In this document: positions 53,873-64,000 of the stretch, in pieces
Position numbering within the stretch: position 1 is the stretch's first letter
How the letters are laid out: each line of letters begins with the position of its first letter
Source: Selaginella moellendorffii
Taxonomy: Eukaryota > Streptophyta > Lycopodiopsida > Selaginellales > Selaginellaceae
NCBI RefSeq assembly: GCF_000143415.4
Contig: NW_003314296.1
Location: 383,750-447,749 of the forward strand
DNA: 64,000 bases
Direction of reading: 5' to 3'
The notes under the pieces: generated by a model
Database searches by the model: none
The model's input: only the letters and a program-made list of their open reading frames with translations
Told to the model about the DNA's origin: nothing
Made by a program: the position numbers and the translations under genes

Positions 53873-54508
53873 ATGATGTTCCGATACCAAGACATGGTGG
53901 AAAATGAAAAAACTCTTGCTTCATTGAAAAAGGGATTTTTTTGGTTTGGTATAGAAGGTGATATAGTGGATTATGTCCATTCTTGCCCTATATACCAACA
54001 ATATAAGTGCAAAACTAAGAAGCAAGTTAAGAAGTTACAGTGCATTCCAGCACCGATATGGCCATTTTAGAGTGTGACACTTGACTTTGTCACTTGCTTG
54101 CCGAAGTCTAAGGGTTATGATACTTTGATGGTGGTTATGGATTAGTTGTTGAAGATTGCACACTTCATTCCAACTATAGAAATAATGAATACAAAGCAAA
54201 TAACAAAACTCTCTTTCCATGAAGTAGTGTGGGTTCATGGTCTTCCCGAAGAAATGATCTCGGATAGAGATTCGAGATTTACGGGAAAGTTTTGGGGCAC
54301 ATTATTCCAATTATTCGGTACTACATTGAAGTTTAGTATAGTTTATCATCCTCAAACTGATGGGCAAACCAAACATGTGAATGCTCAAATTGAGGATTAT
54401 CTACAGTACTATGTTGCGACAGACCAACACAACTGGGTTGAGCATCTAGACACAACAAAAATCTGTTATAACAACACATTATATAGTGCTATTGGTTGTT
54501 CTTCATAG
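53873..54508 (+). pseudogene. gypsy C integrase remnant
   Basis: The zinc region reads KGFFWFGIEGDIVDYVHSCP. The core reads EMISDRDSRFTGKFWGTLFQ, then IVYHPQTDGQTKHVNAQIED. The residue 36 after the SDRD aspartate is Lys, not the catalytic Glu. Confidence 0.85.
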
Positions 54509-54835
54509 GAGATGCTGCAAGAAAATGCTCATGGGGTTCTCCAACAAATTGTTATACCAAAACCAATGTTTTAAGTGTTGGTTCTAGCCATTAAGACTTA
54601 TGTGAAGCAATTATGCTAAGGTTGGTCTAGAGTTATTGAGGTGATGGGCAAAGCTCATGATAGATATCCATGTGATAAAGATTAATATCGTCGAGATGTA
54701 TCCTATCAAGTGGGAGATCAGGTGTGGCTATTGTTCCGAAATTTGAATATTAAGGGATCTTTGTCTTGGAAGTTGTTACCAAAATATATTAGACCCTATC
54801 AAGTGTTGAAACAAATTGGTGATGTATTCTACTAG

Positions 54836-55135
54836 TTGGATATTCTACAAAAGATGTCCAAACTTCATGGTGTGTTTCATGTTAGTTTACTAGCCCCATA
54901 TCATGAGGGTCTTGGCTGCTCTAAAGATATCTGTCCAACTCCAAATGTTGTTAATTGTGAACCTAAATACAAAGTGGAAGCTATTTTGGATACACACTGG
55001 CTCAAATGTGCCAAATGTTGAGAGCATCTTGTTAAGTGGAAGGAACCCAATATGTGAATCTACTTGGGCCTTAGTAACCTTATGCATGCCTATGAGCTTG
55101 TCACAAAGTATGAGAATTGTAATAAAGAGTAGTTA
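54836..55135 (+). pseudogene. gypsy C integrase tail with chromodomain
   Basis: MSKLHGVFHVSLLAPYHEG is the GPY/F-end motif before the chromodomain. NCEPKYKVEAILDTH begins the chromodomain, and after a frame change HLVKWKEPN and LSNLMHAYELVTKYE complete it. Chromodomains steer chromovirus insertion to modified histones. Confidence 0.75.
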
Positions 55136-55717
55136 TTGTAAACCTTGTAATAAATCTTACAAATCAATAAAAGTAATATATTTCTATAAAATCAAAAGTT
55201 TCATTTATCTCGTTTATTCGTTCTTGGGTCAGTTTTAGCAAGTTGACTTTAGCACTTTAGTATATGGGTACAATCCATAACCATGGGGATAACTATTATA
55301 GACTAATCACAAGTCCTTGCCTCTCTCTCCTTAACTTATTTTTGAAAAGGGCGCCACTTTATAACAGTTGTTTAAATCTTCCTAATATGGTTGATTTCTT
55401 GCTCAGAGGAGTTGGGCCTCTAGCTCCCTCCCTATGCCCCTATGAGTAGGGATGTATCATTCCTTTGTAAGCCAAGTGGTACTTGGAGTAACAAAGATGG
55501 CTAACTTTATTAATCATTTCCTTATCAGTGACGGTTGGAGGGTGTCTGAGTCTTAATATTTTTGGATGTAAAAGAGAGGTAGTTCCATAACTCATTTAAG
55601 TTAGTGTGTTTCCCACATAGTATACTTTCTTTTAACTTTCAGAGTTGTTGTCTTGATGGTTTGCTAGACTCAAGCATGCATCGACAAGGACGTCAATCTT
55701 CCCTAAGGGGGGGAGAA

Positions 55718-56643
55718 TGTTGCGAATATGACTTTGGGTATTAAAAGATACTTGTCAGCCAGTCCTTATGGACATTCTCTCCTTACTGCCATGATAGTAG
55801 GAGGTTGGTACTGCTGGTTCCTTTTATTAACCCCTCTTGTCCAAGTGTTAGTAAATTGAACTTAGCATTTATACTTGGCTGGATGAGTATAAAGAACGAT
55901 TTTCTAAGTGTCTATTTAGCTAAGCATACTTAGCTTAGCTTGTTAATTTTCTTTTTCTCTGTCTTATACTAGCTTAGCAAGAACCTTTACATATAGTTTA
56001 ATCCCTCAATATTGGTACATGATAGTTTACTATGCCTGCCAAACACCTTCGCTATCATGGCTTATATGTTGGTTCTGTTCTAAATCTATATGTTATTTAT
56101 GGTAAGTGTCTAGATGCACCTAAAAGGCATATCTACAATATATAGAGAGTGTTTTGAACCCCATAGTGTTGTTCCTCCTTCTGGATTCACAATCTAATGT
56201 TATTCCATATTTAATAAGTTTCACACTATCCTAAAGACTAACTCTTGGTACTAAGGGAGCCTTGGGGTGAAAGCCTAAAGCATGTGTTCCTCAAGGGGCG
56301 GGGGGAAAGGGGATATAGAGGGTTCCAAATGTATAGTAGAGATAGTGGTTGGAATGCTCGACCATCTGAGGCATTAGTTTAGCTCCCATTAGGCTATGTC
56401 ACTCCTTGTTCTACATCCGGCTTGGTTCTAAGCCTAAGCTCCATGTTGCTCTAGTCAGTAGGGTACCCTCCTCCTTGCATTAAGCCACCGGTATGCCAAA
56501 ATTGTGCTTAACACTGTTTAACACCATTTAGCATATAGGTGCTGGATATAGAGAGTTGGTGCTCGTGGGATTGTAAATGTACTAGACCCTCATTTTGTAG
56601 TACAACGGGTTTGGAGTTCAGCTCCAAATTCAAATGCACTATA
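55718..56643 (+). repeat. 3' LTR of gypsy C (~926 bp)
   Basis: Starts TGTTGCGAATATGAC directly after a G-rich purine tract; ends in GCACTATA. Confidence 0.8.
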
Positions 56644-57600
56644 GATAATGATGGTGCTCAAGGGATTTGTTCAAAGGATGGGCATGGAGTGTTTAAAGTG
56701 GTCATATGCATAAGTGGATTTCTTCATTAACAATGGAGGATTGTTAGTTCTAAGATCCCTAAGTTAGTTTTTTCCTATTTTACTTATGTCTTTCTTGAAG
56801 CTATTCTAAATGTATATCTCACAATCTCAAGAAGAGTAAAAACTCTTAAAACAAGAAAAGTACCAGTCTTTTTAGAAGCTTTACTCACGTCTCTAGGCAT
56901 AGATGGCTGGGATCTTCATTTCTCTTGTAACTCTTCCACATTGCATTAGCAGGCTTGAAAGTTGTGCATCATCCTAGTCCATTTAAGTTGGAGTTCCATA
57001 TAAAGCACACTAGGTAGTTTTATCTTGGTCACAAAATCAAGAAATTTGCCAATTTAATGGAATTTGAGTTCTATTTGGGAAGACTCCTTCACTTTGGCAA
57101 TGGTGGATCTATTCTTTGTTAGGCTTTCTCTCTTTGGATCCACCCTTCCATGGTAAAAAACTTTATATTAATCTTATTGTGCTTTAGTGTGTTTATTATT
57201 GTTTAGCAGTAGGATAGTAAACAAGATTGCAACAATTAGGGTCTCTTCTCTCTACAGCTCTAGCAGCTAGGATTACTGATTTTTATTTGTGATTTTTTAG
57301 GAGAGAAAAAATATTACTAATGTGATTTAAACATTTTCAAGAACTTTGCCAATTAGGTAGTATCAACAGTTGCAGATCTTGCTGGGTCCATGAAAACCAA
57401 GAGATTACCACCAGGATTAATAATGTGTTGTTGCTGGTGAAGATGTTTACTTGGCTTATAAAGAATTGATTATTAAAAGTTTTAGGTATGGTTGGTAATA
57501 TCCTTGATATACCATCACCTAGTGTTAGTTTCCATATGTTTGAGTAATATCTAGACAAGTTATCATCAGGATAGCTCTATATAAAGGACAGGTAAACATT
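56644..57600. other. intergenic, no gene recognised
   Basis: AT-rich; short ORFs only. Confidence 0.35.
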
Positions 57601-58290
57601 TTTAGACTTCTCAATTGACTATATATCAACCATTAGATGGTAGAAAATACTAGAAAATGTTTAGGAAAGTTTATGAATTATAAATACAAAATTAATTTAA
57701 ATGAATAACAACAGTTAGATGGTAAAATATCCTAGAATATACAAGTATATTTTAGGTATATTCACTACCACTTTACTCCTCATACAAGTTTGCTTAAGCA
57801 AACCAGAAAATCAAGATAATGTATATAATATATGAGTAAGCAGTAATATTTAAATTTTTTTCTAAATACAAATATAGTTTATTAGTACATAATACTATGG
57901 AATATAAGATTTGAATTTACTTATATATAATATATTTTTATAAAACATTTTCTTAGTAATTATTTTCTTAACTAGATCTGGGTATAACTAAATTATTAAT
58001 AATTATTTTTAGTCAATATTTTCTTACTTGTTTTGATAAAATATTAATATAAATTAGTCCCAGTAAAAACATAATTTACATATAACATCTAATTAATATT
58101 AGAAATTCCAATTTTACTTTTTGTTGTGTTGGGGTATGTTCATATTTCTAAAATATTATCTATATTTTTATTAATAAACACTTATTCTTACTTATATATT
58201 CATATTATCAAGTTGACAAGAGCAAAAATATTTATATAAAATCATTATTTTTATATTCACCCAGCATTTGCTAATTATATATAAGAAGGA
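57600..58290. repeat. AT-rich dispersed repeat, copy 2
   Basis: Shares blocks with 21850-22690, including AGTAAAAACATAATTTACAT and the end block ATATAAAATCATTA. Confidence 0.5.
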
Positions 58291-58317
58291 AAGAAAAAAC
58301 AAACTAAATAGATTTGA

Positions 58318-58450
58318 TGAATCACTATTGGCCACTTGGGCATGTCCTCAGCCTCCACCAAAGCTTATTCTCCTCGACGCTGGCGTATCTTCACCATCTT
58401 CGAGTTCCTAGGTCTTTGGCTGCCTGAAAATTCCAATGGAAGGAAAAAAT
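58318..58450 (-). pseudogene. short basic exon, cassette copy
   Basis: Reverse complement of 33160-33300, with small changes (GAGAATAAGCTTTGGTGGAG on the minus strand). Unidentified family. Confidence 0.55.
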
Positions 58451-58529
58451 AGAAGGCACACATCAGACTGCCGCTGCTGTGGCGCTCGCAATCATGGAAA
58501 GGAAATTAAAAATACACCACTTCTGTCTT

Positions 58530-58930
58530 AGCGTGCAGTGCCTTGGCAAGCCAGCATGACGAGCACGCCCCCAAAACGAATATAACAAAGAATGAAAGAC
58601 GGAGACGAGGAGTCCAGAATTAGTCAAGATTAACTTCAACAGCACATTTTTGACTTGTAATTGAATTTGGTTTCTTGATGGAAGGACTAAGATAAACATT
58701 TGTGGTTGCCCGTATGACGTGGTAGCCTCCACGAACGTCTTCCGAGTGTCCGAATCAATATTGTGTTATAATCACCTGAAAAAAAAAATTTCTCATGGCA
58801 TAAAAGCTCCCAAACCTTATAAAATAGGAATTAAATAAAAATTAGAGAGAAATATTTTACCTGGTAGTTGTCATTTTGTTTAACTCCCAAAAATTCTCTC
58901 TCTCGAGTCTGAATGGCCAGCGCAAAACTA
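58530..58930 (-). pseudogene. beta-trefoil-like gene, decayed copy
   Basis: Minus-strand matches to exon 3 (GGAGGCTACCACGTCATACG), the second intron edge (CAGGTGATTATAACACAATA) and the end of exon 1 (ATGACAACTACCAGGTAAAA) of the gene at 31778. Exon 2 is nearly gone (only a trace near 58800) and there is no open frame. Confidence 0.75.
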
Positions 58931-59059
58931 AACGGGCACTTAAGCTGCATGGACCTGAACAGCTGTGTGTGTGCGACCAGGGATATGTTGCAGTGCGTGT
59001 CACCGAAAAGACGCCAGAACTATAATGTGGTCAGAAAAGCCCAAAGCACACGTTACGAC

Positions 59060-59460
59060 ATCCTTGCGCATGAATCGTCTGGCCGTCGGTGAGCGACATG
59101 CGCTATTGTCTCAATGTTCACAACTTAGCTTATTCTTCTAAATGTATTGTTGTTTCTTTCTTCTTGTAAGGCCTATTCGTAAGGAAGAAGATTGAAACAA
59201 TGGTGGGTAAGTTGCCCGTGATCAAAAGCCAACGTACATCTCTCTTTTCTCTTTTTCCGGGACAAAGAAGCTCTATTGATCTGAGAAAGGAGAGTGAGAT
59301 TTAGAGGATTGTGCTTCAAAGGTCACTCGGTGGACGCTCTTTGCAGGTCTCATGATGAAGCGTATGGGCTGATGTTAGAGATGGTGAAGAAAGGGGTGCT
59401 CTCCGCTTTCGCAAGCTGGAGGTCTTGATGGTACTCAAGAACATTAATTTTGAATATCTC
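59060..59460 (+). pseudogene. P-type PPR gene remnant, cassette copy
   Basis: Matches the minus strand of 30975-30549 in order: GCCGTCGGTGAGCGACATG, TTCTTCTAAATGTATTGTTG, AGGATTGTGCTTCAAAGGTC, CGTATGGGCTG. Frame breaks are frequent. Confidence 0.7.
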
Positions 59461-59499
59461 TAAAAGAACAATAGCATACAGTAGAACAACCGACGCTTT

Positions 59500-60160
59500 A
59501 AGTCTCTTGAAGCAGATGATCCAGAATGAATAGTGATTGAGTTTATAGCCAGAGCGATAAATCAACTTTTTTTCTTCTAGAGTACGATCAGTGTTCTTCG
59601 ACACTTGCTACCAAACAAGTTTGGTTGGTCATGCTAAAAGTGTGCGATTCACAGGAGCTGGAAGACTCCTTTAAAAGGCCGAGGAAACCACGGCTAGCTT
59701 GCCGGAGAGATCAAGGAGAGTGCTTCACGAGCAGGGTCATCAGATCACTCTGGAAAACCCGTGCGATTAATACCAAGAACACTGCCAGGTAATCGGCATC
59801 CTCTTAGACCTTTCATCTAATCTTGCTGAGCATCTTTGGCAGGCCAGGACCCAAGTGAATTGCGAGGGAGAAGCTTCGGCAGGAGGATCGAGCGGAGAGG
59901 CAGCGATGCCGTCCGAAGAAAGAAGAATCTGATCAAGCTCCAGAGGCAGCCTCCGGAGGAAACCAAACTCTTCCAGCAGCCAAAACCAGCGTCCATCCAA
60001 GGCTGAAGAGCTCTGGAGCTTATCGCAACGTCTGGAGCAGCGAAAGCTCCAAATCGGCGCACACACACTGCTGTCTTTTGCATCACGTCGGCCTGCGTGC
60101 TTTCAAGCTAGTCTGCCCTTCAACCTGTTCTTCCTCTCTACCATTCACGCTCCGTTTTCC
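59500..60160. other. upstream region of the aspartic protease
   Basis: GC-richer than its surroundings. A frame from 59631 (MLKVCDSQELEDSFKRPRK) runs to a possible donor at 59789, but splicing to 59843 soon hits a stop. I treat it as leader or gene debris. Confidence 0.3.
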
Positions 60161-61445
60161 ATGGCTTCCTCCTCGGCTCTAATTCTCGCCAGACCTTTGT
60201 GTCTGCTTTGCTTCCTCTTCCTTTTTACAGCTGCAAAGAGGACACCTATTCCAATCCGGCCAGCCACAAATGCCTCTGTTCACAATCCAGAGCAGGACCA
60301 CCTTCGGGCTTTGGCGATCGTGGACCGTGTGCCAATTCCTGTCCAAAGCAATCCGCTGGTGATGCACCTGAAACGTGGCACCATGGGAAATGCCAAAATG
60401 GAAACCCTGATTTTCGACACAGGAAGCCTTCTAACATGGATCCACAGATCTGTAGAACAATCTTCTTCCTGGACAGTCATAACGTGCACTGAGTGCCCAG
60501 ACGGTTTAACCTTTAGATGCAATGACAACAACAAACAATGCAAATTTAAGGTGTCCTACATGGGAAATCACTCAGTTACAGGGATTATGGTTGAAGATTT
60601 GATAGAACTGGAAACAGATGATCCGGAGCAGAGGGATGCTAGATTTGTTATGTTAGGGGTAGGGACAGGGCTGGAAAACTTTGACTCTCTAGACTGGACA
60701 GCGATAGATGGCATTGTAGGCTTTGCCCAAGGGACTTTTGGTTTGGTACATCAGTTTCAAATCAGAAAATTTGCTTATTGCCTGACTGATAGGTACGAGG
60801 GATTAGTGTACTTAGATCGTTTAGCAGACACACCGTACCTTATGCTTGGTTCTAGGGAATTGGGAGAATGGAGTTATAACCAAATGCGAGCAAGACCAGA
60901 TAGACAGTATATGATCCAGTTGCTATCTATATCCTTCAACGGGAAGAACTTTAGACCACCAACCTACAGAAAATCAAATTATGTGGTTTTTGACTCCGGT
61001 ACGAAAAGTACATTTCTGATCAATCAGCTTTACCAGCCAATCATCCAAGAAATTAATAAGTACTTTGAGAAGGAGTTGGGCTACGTGAAAACGGGGCGTG
61101 GATGCTACGCCCCAGATGGGCAACGGCAGTATACGCCCCGACCACGATTCAATCCAATCACGTTTCACTTCGAGGGTGGCGATTTTACTGTAAGTTCAAA
61201 AGACCCATCCATTTTTATTGCTTTGAAACTCTTTCTTTTTCTTCTTAAACCAGGTTAAACAACTAAACTTCATCACAGTGCAGCTGCGTGAGTTTTATTG
61301 TCCTGAGCTAGCATCCTTAGAAATCAAGGACGAAGAGGGCGATGCAATCATGGGGATCTTTAGCTACGCAATGCAGCGAGATCATATGATTGTATATGAT
61401 CTGGAGGAGTATGAACTGTCATTTGCTGAATCTTCTTGTCCTTAA
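60161..61445 (+). CDS. pepsin-like (A1) aspartic protease, secreted
   Basis: Exons 60161-61189 and 61254-61445 (64-bp GT-AG intron) give 406 residues. The signal peptide reads LCLLCFLFLFTAA (residues 13-25). The first catalytic motif is LIFDTGSLLTWIHR (about residue 82), the second VVFDSGTKSTFLI (about residue 276). The C-terminal box GIFSYAMQRDHMIVYDLEEY is the plant nepenthesin/CDR1-like end. A single N-terminal catalytic lobe with Cys pairs (CTECPDG, CNDNNKQCKF) and no plant-specific insert point to the nucellin/nepenthesin-like branch, which cleaves proteins in the apoplast or vacuole. It is intact, while its cassette copy at 35445 is broken. Confidence 0.9.
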
Positions 61446-61489
61446 CAAGCTTAATATGGAATAAACTTCGGGTTAGAAAGAATGTACAT

Positions 61490-61790
61490 GCCTCAAGAAT
61501 CCGCGAGTGTAGAAGCTAGGGACCTGCACGGGCATCTCGCCAGCTATGGCTTCGATACCCGGGCAATCTCCTGGTAAGAATGTATGGCGACTGCCAAGAC
61601 GCCCGCGCTGCCTTCGAAAGGATCATCGATCGCAATGTCTACTCCTGGACGATCCTTTTCGCTGCCACGCTCCAATCCGCTGGATTCCACCACGCTAATG
61701 CCATGCCGGCATGGCACTCGTGTCCTGGAACTCGATGCTCAGGGCCTGTGCCCAGAGCTGCGAGCCCTAAAAACATGTATTAACTATTGG
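61490..61790 (+). pseudogene. PPR 5' fragment, cassette copy
   Basis: Same PPR start as 36135-36405 (GACCTGCACGGGCATCTCGC), with a further internal deletion around 61590 and a different tail. Confidence 0.75.
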
Positions 61791-61864
61791 AAAATAAATT
61801 CCATTAAATAGATTCCTAGTTCTAATTGTGTTGAAACGGCCATTTGGTTTTATGCCGAGTAACC

Positions 61865-62735
61865 CTGTATGGATTTGATTGTGGTGATGGCCATGGTTAC
61901 TCAAGGAATGTAAAATAACAAGATCAGGTATGTTGATGGGAACCTCAATTCTTGCAGCAAGGGAAGGTCCTTATTATCGTAATTTACGACTGAGCTCGAA
62001 AGGGTGACTGCTTGAAAATACCTTGATGAGATGGACGTAAATAGAGATGGCAATATTGCAAGCTGGTGTTTGGCTTGATAAGCCGCATGACATTCGCGAC
62101 AAATTCATCTGGCAACGCAAAGACAGAAACAAGGATGGGATGGTGTTTTGGGCTGGTTCGAGTATGCCATGGATTATCTGGATTGGAAGATGATGATGCT
62201 ACCGAGTGCAATCCCATACAAAAACTTTGGCTTCCTATTGCCAGAACACTATCATCAATCCTATTACAATGCCTGTGATGAAAATGGTGATGGGGTTCTT
62301 AACTGGGTGGAGTTCAAGAACTGCCTGAACCCAGAGAGGATTAAGGGCAACAACGGCAGAAAATTGCAAATGTGGTTGTACAATGTGCAAGATGCAAACA
62401 AAGATGGGAAGATCGACTTCAGCGAGTTTAGCCAAGCTTTTGTTTACTACCACCATAACAACTTTTGTACACATCGAGAGCCTAACAATGAGACTGAAAT
62501 CTTCATGAGGTTCAACTCAGTAGAGATTGTGATGGTTTCTTGACTCCAGCTGACGGGTTTGCGGAGATTTTAGCAGCGTATGAGGCTCCCCGTGATCCAA
62601 GCTTATGTCTTAAAGCAAAAGAGATTGTTCCATTCCCATTGGCAAGCTTGAAGGTGGAAGAGATTCTGGCTACAGACTGGATTGCGAAGATGATTTTGTT
62701 AACAAAAGCAGATCGATCTTGATTTGATCCCCTGT
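61865..62735 (+). pseudogene. EF-hand gene, decayed copy
   Basis: Collinear with 36525-37465. It keeps loops 3 and 4 (DENGDGVLNWVE, DANKDGKIDFSE). It has a Gln-to-stop change after the MTAxK start region, a deletion of the loop-1 region, an insertion before loop 2, and a frame shift before loop 5 at about 62520 (AGATTGTGATGG in place of GACAGAGATCATGATGG). Confidence 0.85.
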
Positions 62736-62864
62736 TTATGTGTTGATAAACCTTATTTGTCTGATTTTCTCTGCGTAGTTTTGGCTTTCGTTGAATTTAA
62801 TCAAGAGTTTGTTTTAGTTTGCAAGTAGAAGGAAAAAACAAACTAATCAGATTTGGTGAATCGC

Positions 62865-62990
62865 TATTGGCTGTGCCTTCGTGGGGACGTCCCTCAGCCT
62901 CGAAAGCTCATCACTCTGACGACGCTGGCGCATCTTCACCATCTCCGAGTTCTTCGCTCTTTGGCTGCCTGAAAATTCCAGTGGAAGCAA
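62865..62990 (-). pseudogene. short basic exon, cassette copy
   Basis: Reverse complement of 33160-33300 with several changes (GATGGTGAAGATGCGCCAGC conserved on the minus strand). Confidence 0.6.
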
Positions 62991-63099
62991 AAAACTAGAA
63001 CGCACATTTCACACCGCGCCGCTGCTGTGGCGCTCCCGCCCTATTGCAGCACGCAATCATCTAAGAAAAAATACACCACTTCTGTCCTCTTTCAATTAG

Positions 63100-63460
63100 C
63101 GCGCCGTGCCTTGACAAGCCAGTATGACCCGAGCACACCCCCAAAACAAATCTAGCAAAGAATGAAAGACGGAGACGAGGAGTCCAGATTCCAGAATTAG
63201 TCAAGATTAACTTCAACGAACTTCAATTGGTCAACACTTTTTGACCAAATTCCACTGTAATCGAATTTGGTTTCTTGATGGAATGACTAAAATAAACGTT
63301 TGTGGTTGCTCGTATGACGTGGTAGCCTCCACGACCTGAGTTCCATAACAACATGTTATAATCACCTGAAAGGAAAAGAAGAAAATTTAAGCTTTAAGAA
63401 GTGGTATAAAATAGGACTTAAATAAAAATTAGGGAGAAATACTTTACCTTAACTCCCAAA
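63100..63460 (-). pseudogene. beta-trefoil-like gene, decayed copy
   Basis: Minus-strand matches to exon 3 and its 3' flank of the gene at 31778 (GGAGGCTACCACGTCATACG, CAGGTGATTATAACATGTTG). The 5' exons are absent; copia sequence begins at about 63470. Confidence 0.7.
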
Positions 63461-63469
63461 GGTTCTCTT

Positions 63470-64000
63470 ATTTCTTTGGAGGGGCTCTTTTTGAACATGG
63501 TAGCACAATCCAAGGTAAGTAGTACCACAAAGGTACCTGAAGATGCGTTTCACCGCTGCCCAATGTTGAGATCCAGGATTAGCCAGGAATTGGCTAACTT
63601 TGCTCACGGCAAAAGAAATATCTGGGCGCCTACAAACAGCTGGATACATGAGGCTGCCAACAGCTTGTCTGTAAGGGATGGAGTCCATGGCTCTCTTGTC
63701 GTCCTCTGTCTCAGGAGACATGGCTCGGGAAAGTTGGCAGCCTGGTTCCATTGGTGTCGCCACTAGATTAGAGCTTGTCATAGAAAACCTGGCCAGCATC
63801 TCTTCTATATACTTGGCTTGGTGATGCGTTGAGAGCGATCATGCACAACTTCCATGCCAAGAAAGTAGGGAGCCAAGAGTTTTCATCTCGAATTGGCTGC
63901 AAAGATCTCGCTTATCCTGGAGAAACAGTAAGCAATGATTATGGGTGACAAGAGTATCATCAACATAAAGAGCGATGATCACAAATGATTCACCGTCCAC
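63470..64000 (-). pseudogene. Ty1/copia pol fragment (RT end and RNase H)
   Basis: The minus strand from the right edge reads VDGESFVIIALYVDDTLVTH, with the copia YVDD catalytic box. After a frame change it reads TPMEPGCQLSRAMSPETEDD, YRQAVGSLMYPAVCRRPDIS and HWAAVKRIFRYLCGTTYLGL. This is the standard copia RT to RNase H linker. It runs off the window. Confidence 0.9.

Larger units (their letters stand above)
49931..56643 (+). mobile_element. Ty3/gypsy chromovirus C, decayed
   Basis: LTRs lie at 49931-51128 and 55718-56643, both opening with TG, GTATT, AAAGATACTTGTCAGCCAGT and ending near GTGCTATA or GCACTATA. The primer-binding site TTGGTATCAAAG lies at 51130, and a G-rich purine tract stands just before 55718. 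The interior, on the plus strand, holds gag with a zinc knuckle, protease, RT, RNase H, integrase and a chromodomain, all with stops. The 5' LTR is longer because its middle (about 50060-50705) is unrelated to the 3' LTR. A minus-strand relative lies at 11716. Confidence 0.85.

Noticed and set aside
59631-60006. Two-exon basic protein upstream of the protease
   Set aside because: With the only good acceptor the frame stops within six codons; other splices are equally weak.

Overview
The window is nuclear DNA of a land plant. The best match is a lycophyte of the Selaginella type. I infer this from three things: very short introns (about 44 to 115 bp, mostly 50 to 60 bp) in every intron-bearing gene I could model; large intronless pentatricopeptide repeat (PPR) genes; and compact gene islands between Ty3/gypsy, Ty1/copia and Helitron debris. 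No species-specific marker was tested.

Layout. 1-2358: the 3' part of an HVA22/DP1-type ER-shaping gene, then an intronless PPR gene. 3329-8253: a decayed minus-strand Ty3/gypsy element (gypsy A) carrying a hexamer-based minisatellite. A young 674-bp TRIM element sits in its primer-binding site. 9040-11700: broken gene pieces, namely a diverged copy of an unknown protein family (called U here) and a pseudogene of a ceQORH-type quinone oxidoreductase. 11716-12560: the 3' end of a gypsy element. 13020-16680: a decayed Helitron. 16920-21838: a second gypsy element (gypsy B).

22792-29325 is a genuine gene island: TAF7 (general transcription), a 931-aa PPR protein (organelle RNA processing), a U2 snRNA-like pseudogene, and an eleven-exon ESV1/LESV-type plastid starch protein on the minus strand.

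29650-37465 and 58320-63450 are rearranged copies of one cassette. The cassette holds a P-type PPR fragment, a small secreted beta-trefoil-like protein, a short basic exon, a five-EF-hand secreted calcium-binding protein, an aspartic protease and a PPR 5' fragment. The intact members are the beta-trefoil-like gene at 31778, the EF-hand gene at 36525 and the aspartic protease at 60161. The other copies are decayed, except the EF-hand copy at 33330-34339, which is interrupted by a 100-N assembly gap.

38560-49290 holds two copies of a chimeric segment of more than 2 kb, combining the U family with pieces of a 2-oxoglutarate dioxygenase and a UBA-domain gene. A second Helitron fragment and a SWIM-type transposase remnant lie between the copies. 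49931-56643 is a third gypsy element (gypsy C, a chromovirus with long terminal repeats). The window ends in a minus-strand Ty1/copia pol fragment.

The genes do not form a pathway. The main story is gene fragmentation, duplication and transposon nesting around a few housekeeping loci. The points most worth checking are a candidate U12-type AT-AC intron in TAF7, the unknown U family, the nested young TRIM, and the shared Glu-to-Lys change in all three gypsy integrases.
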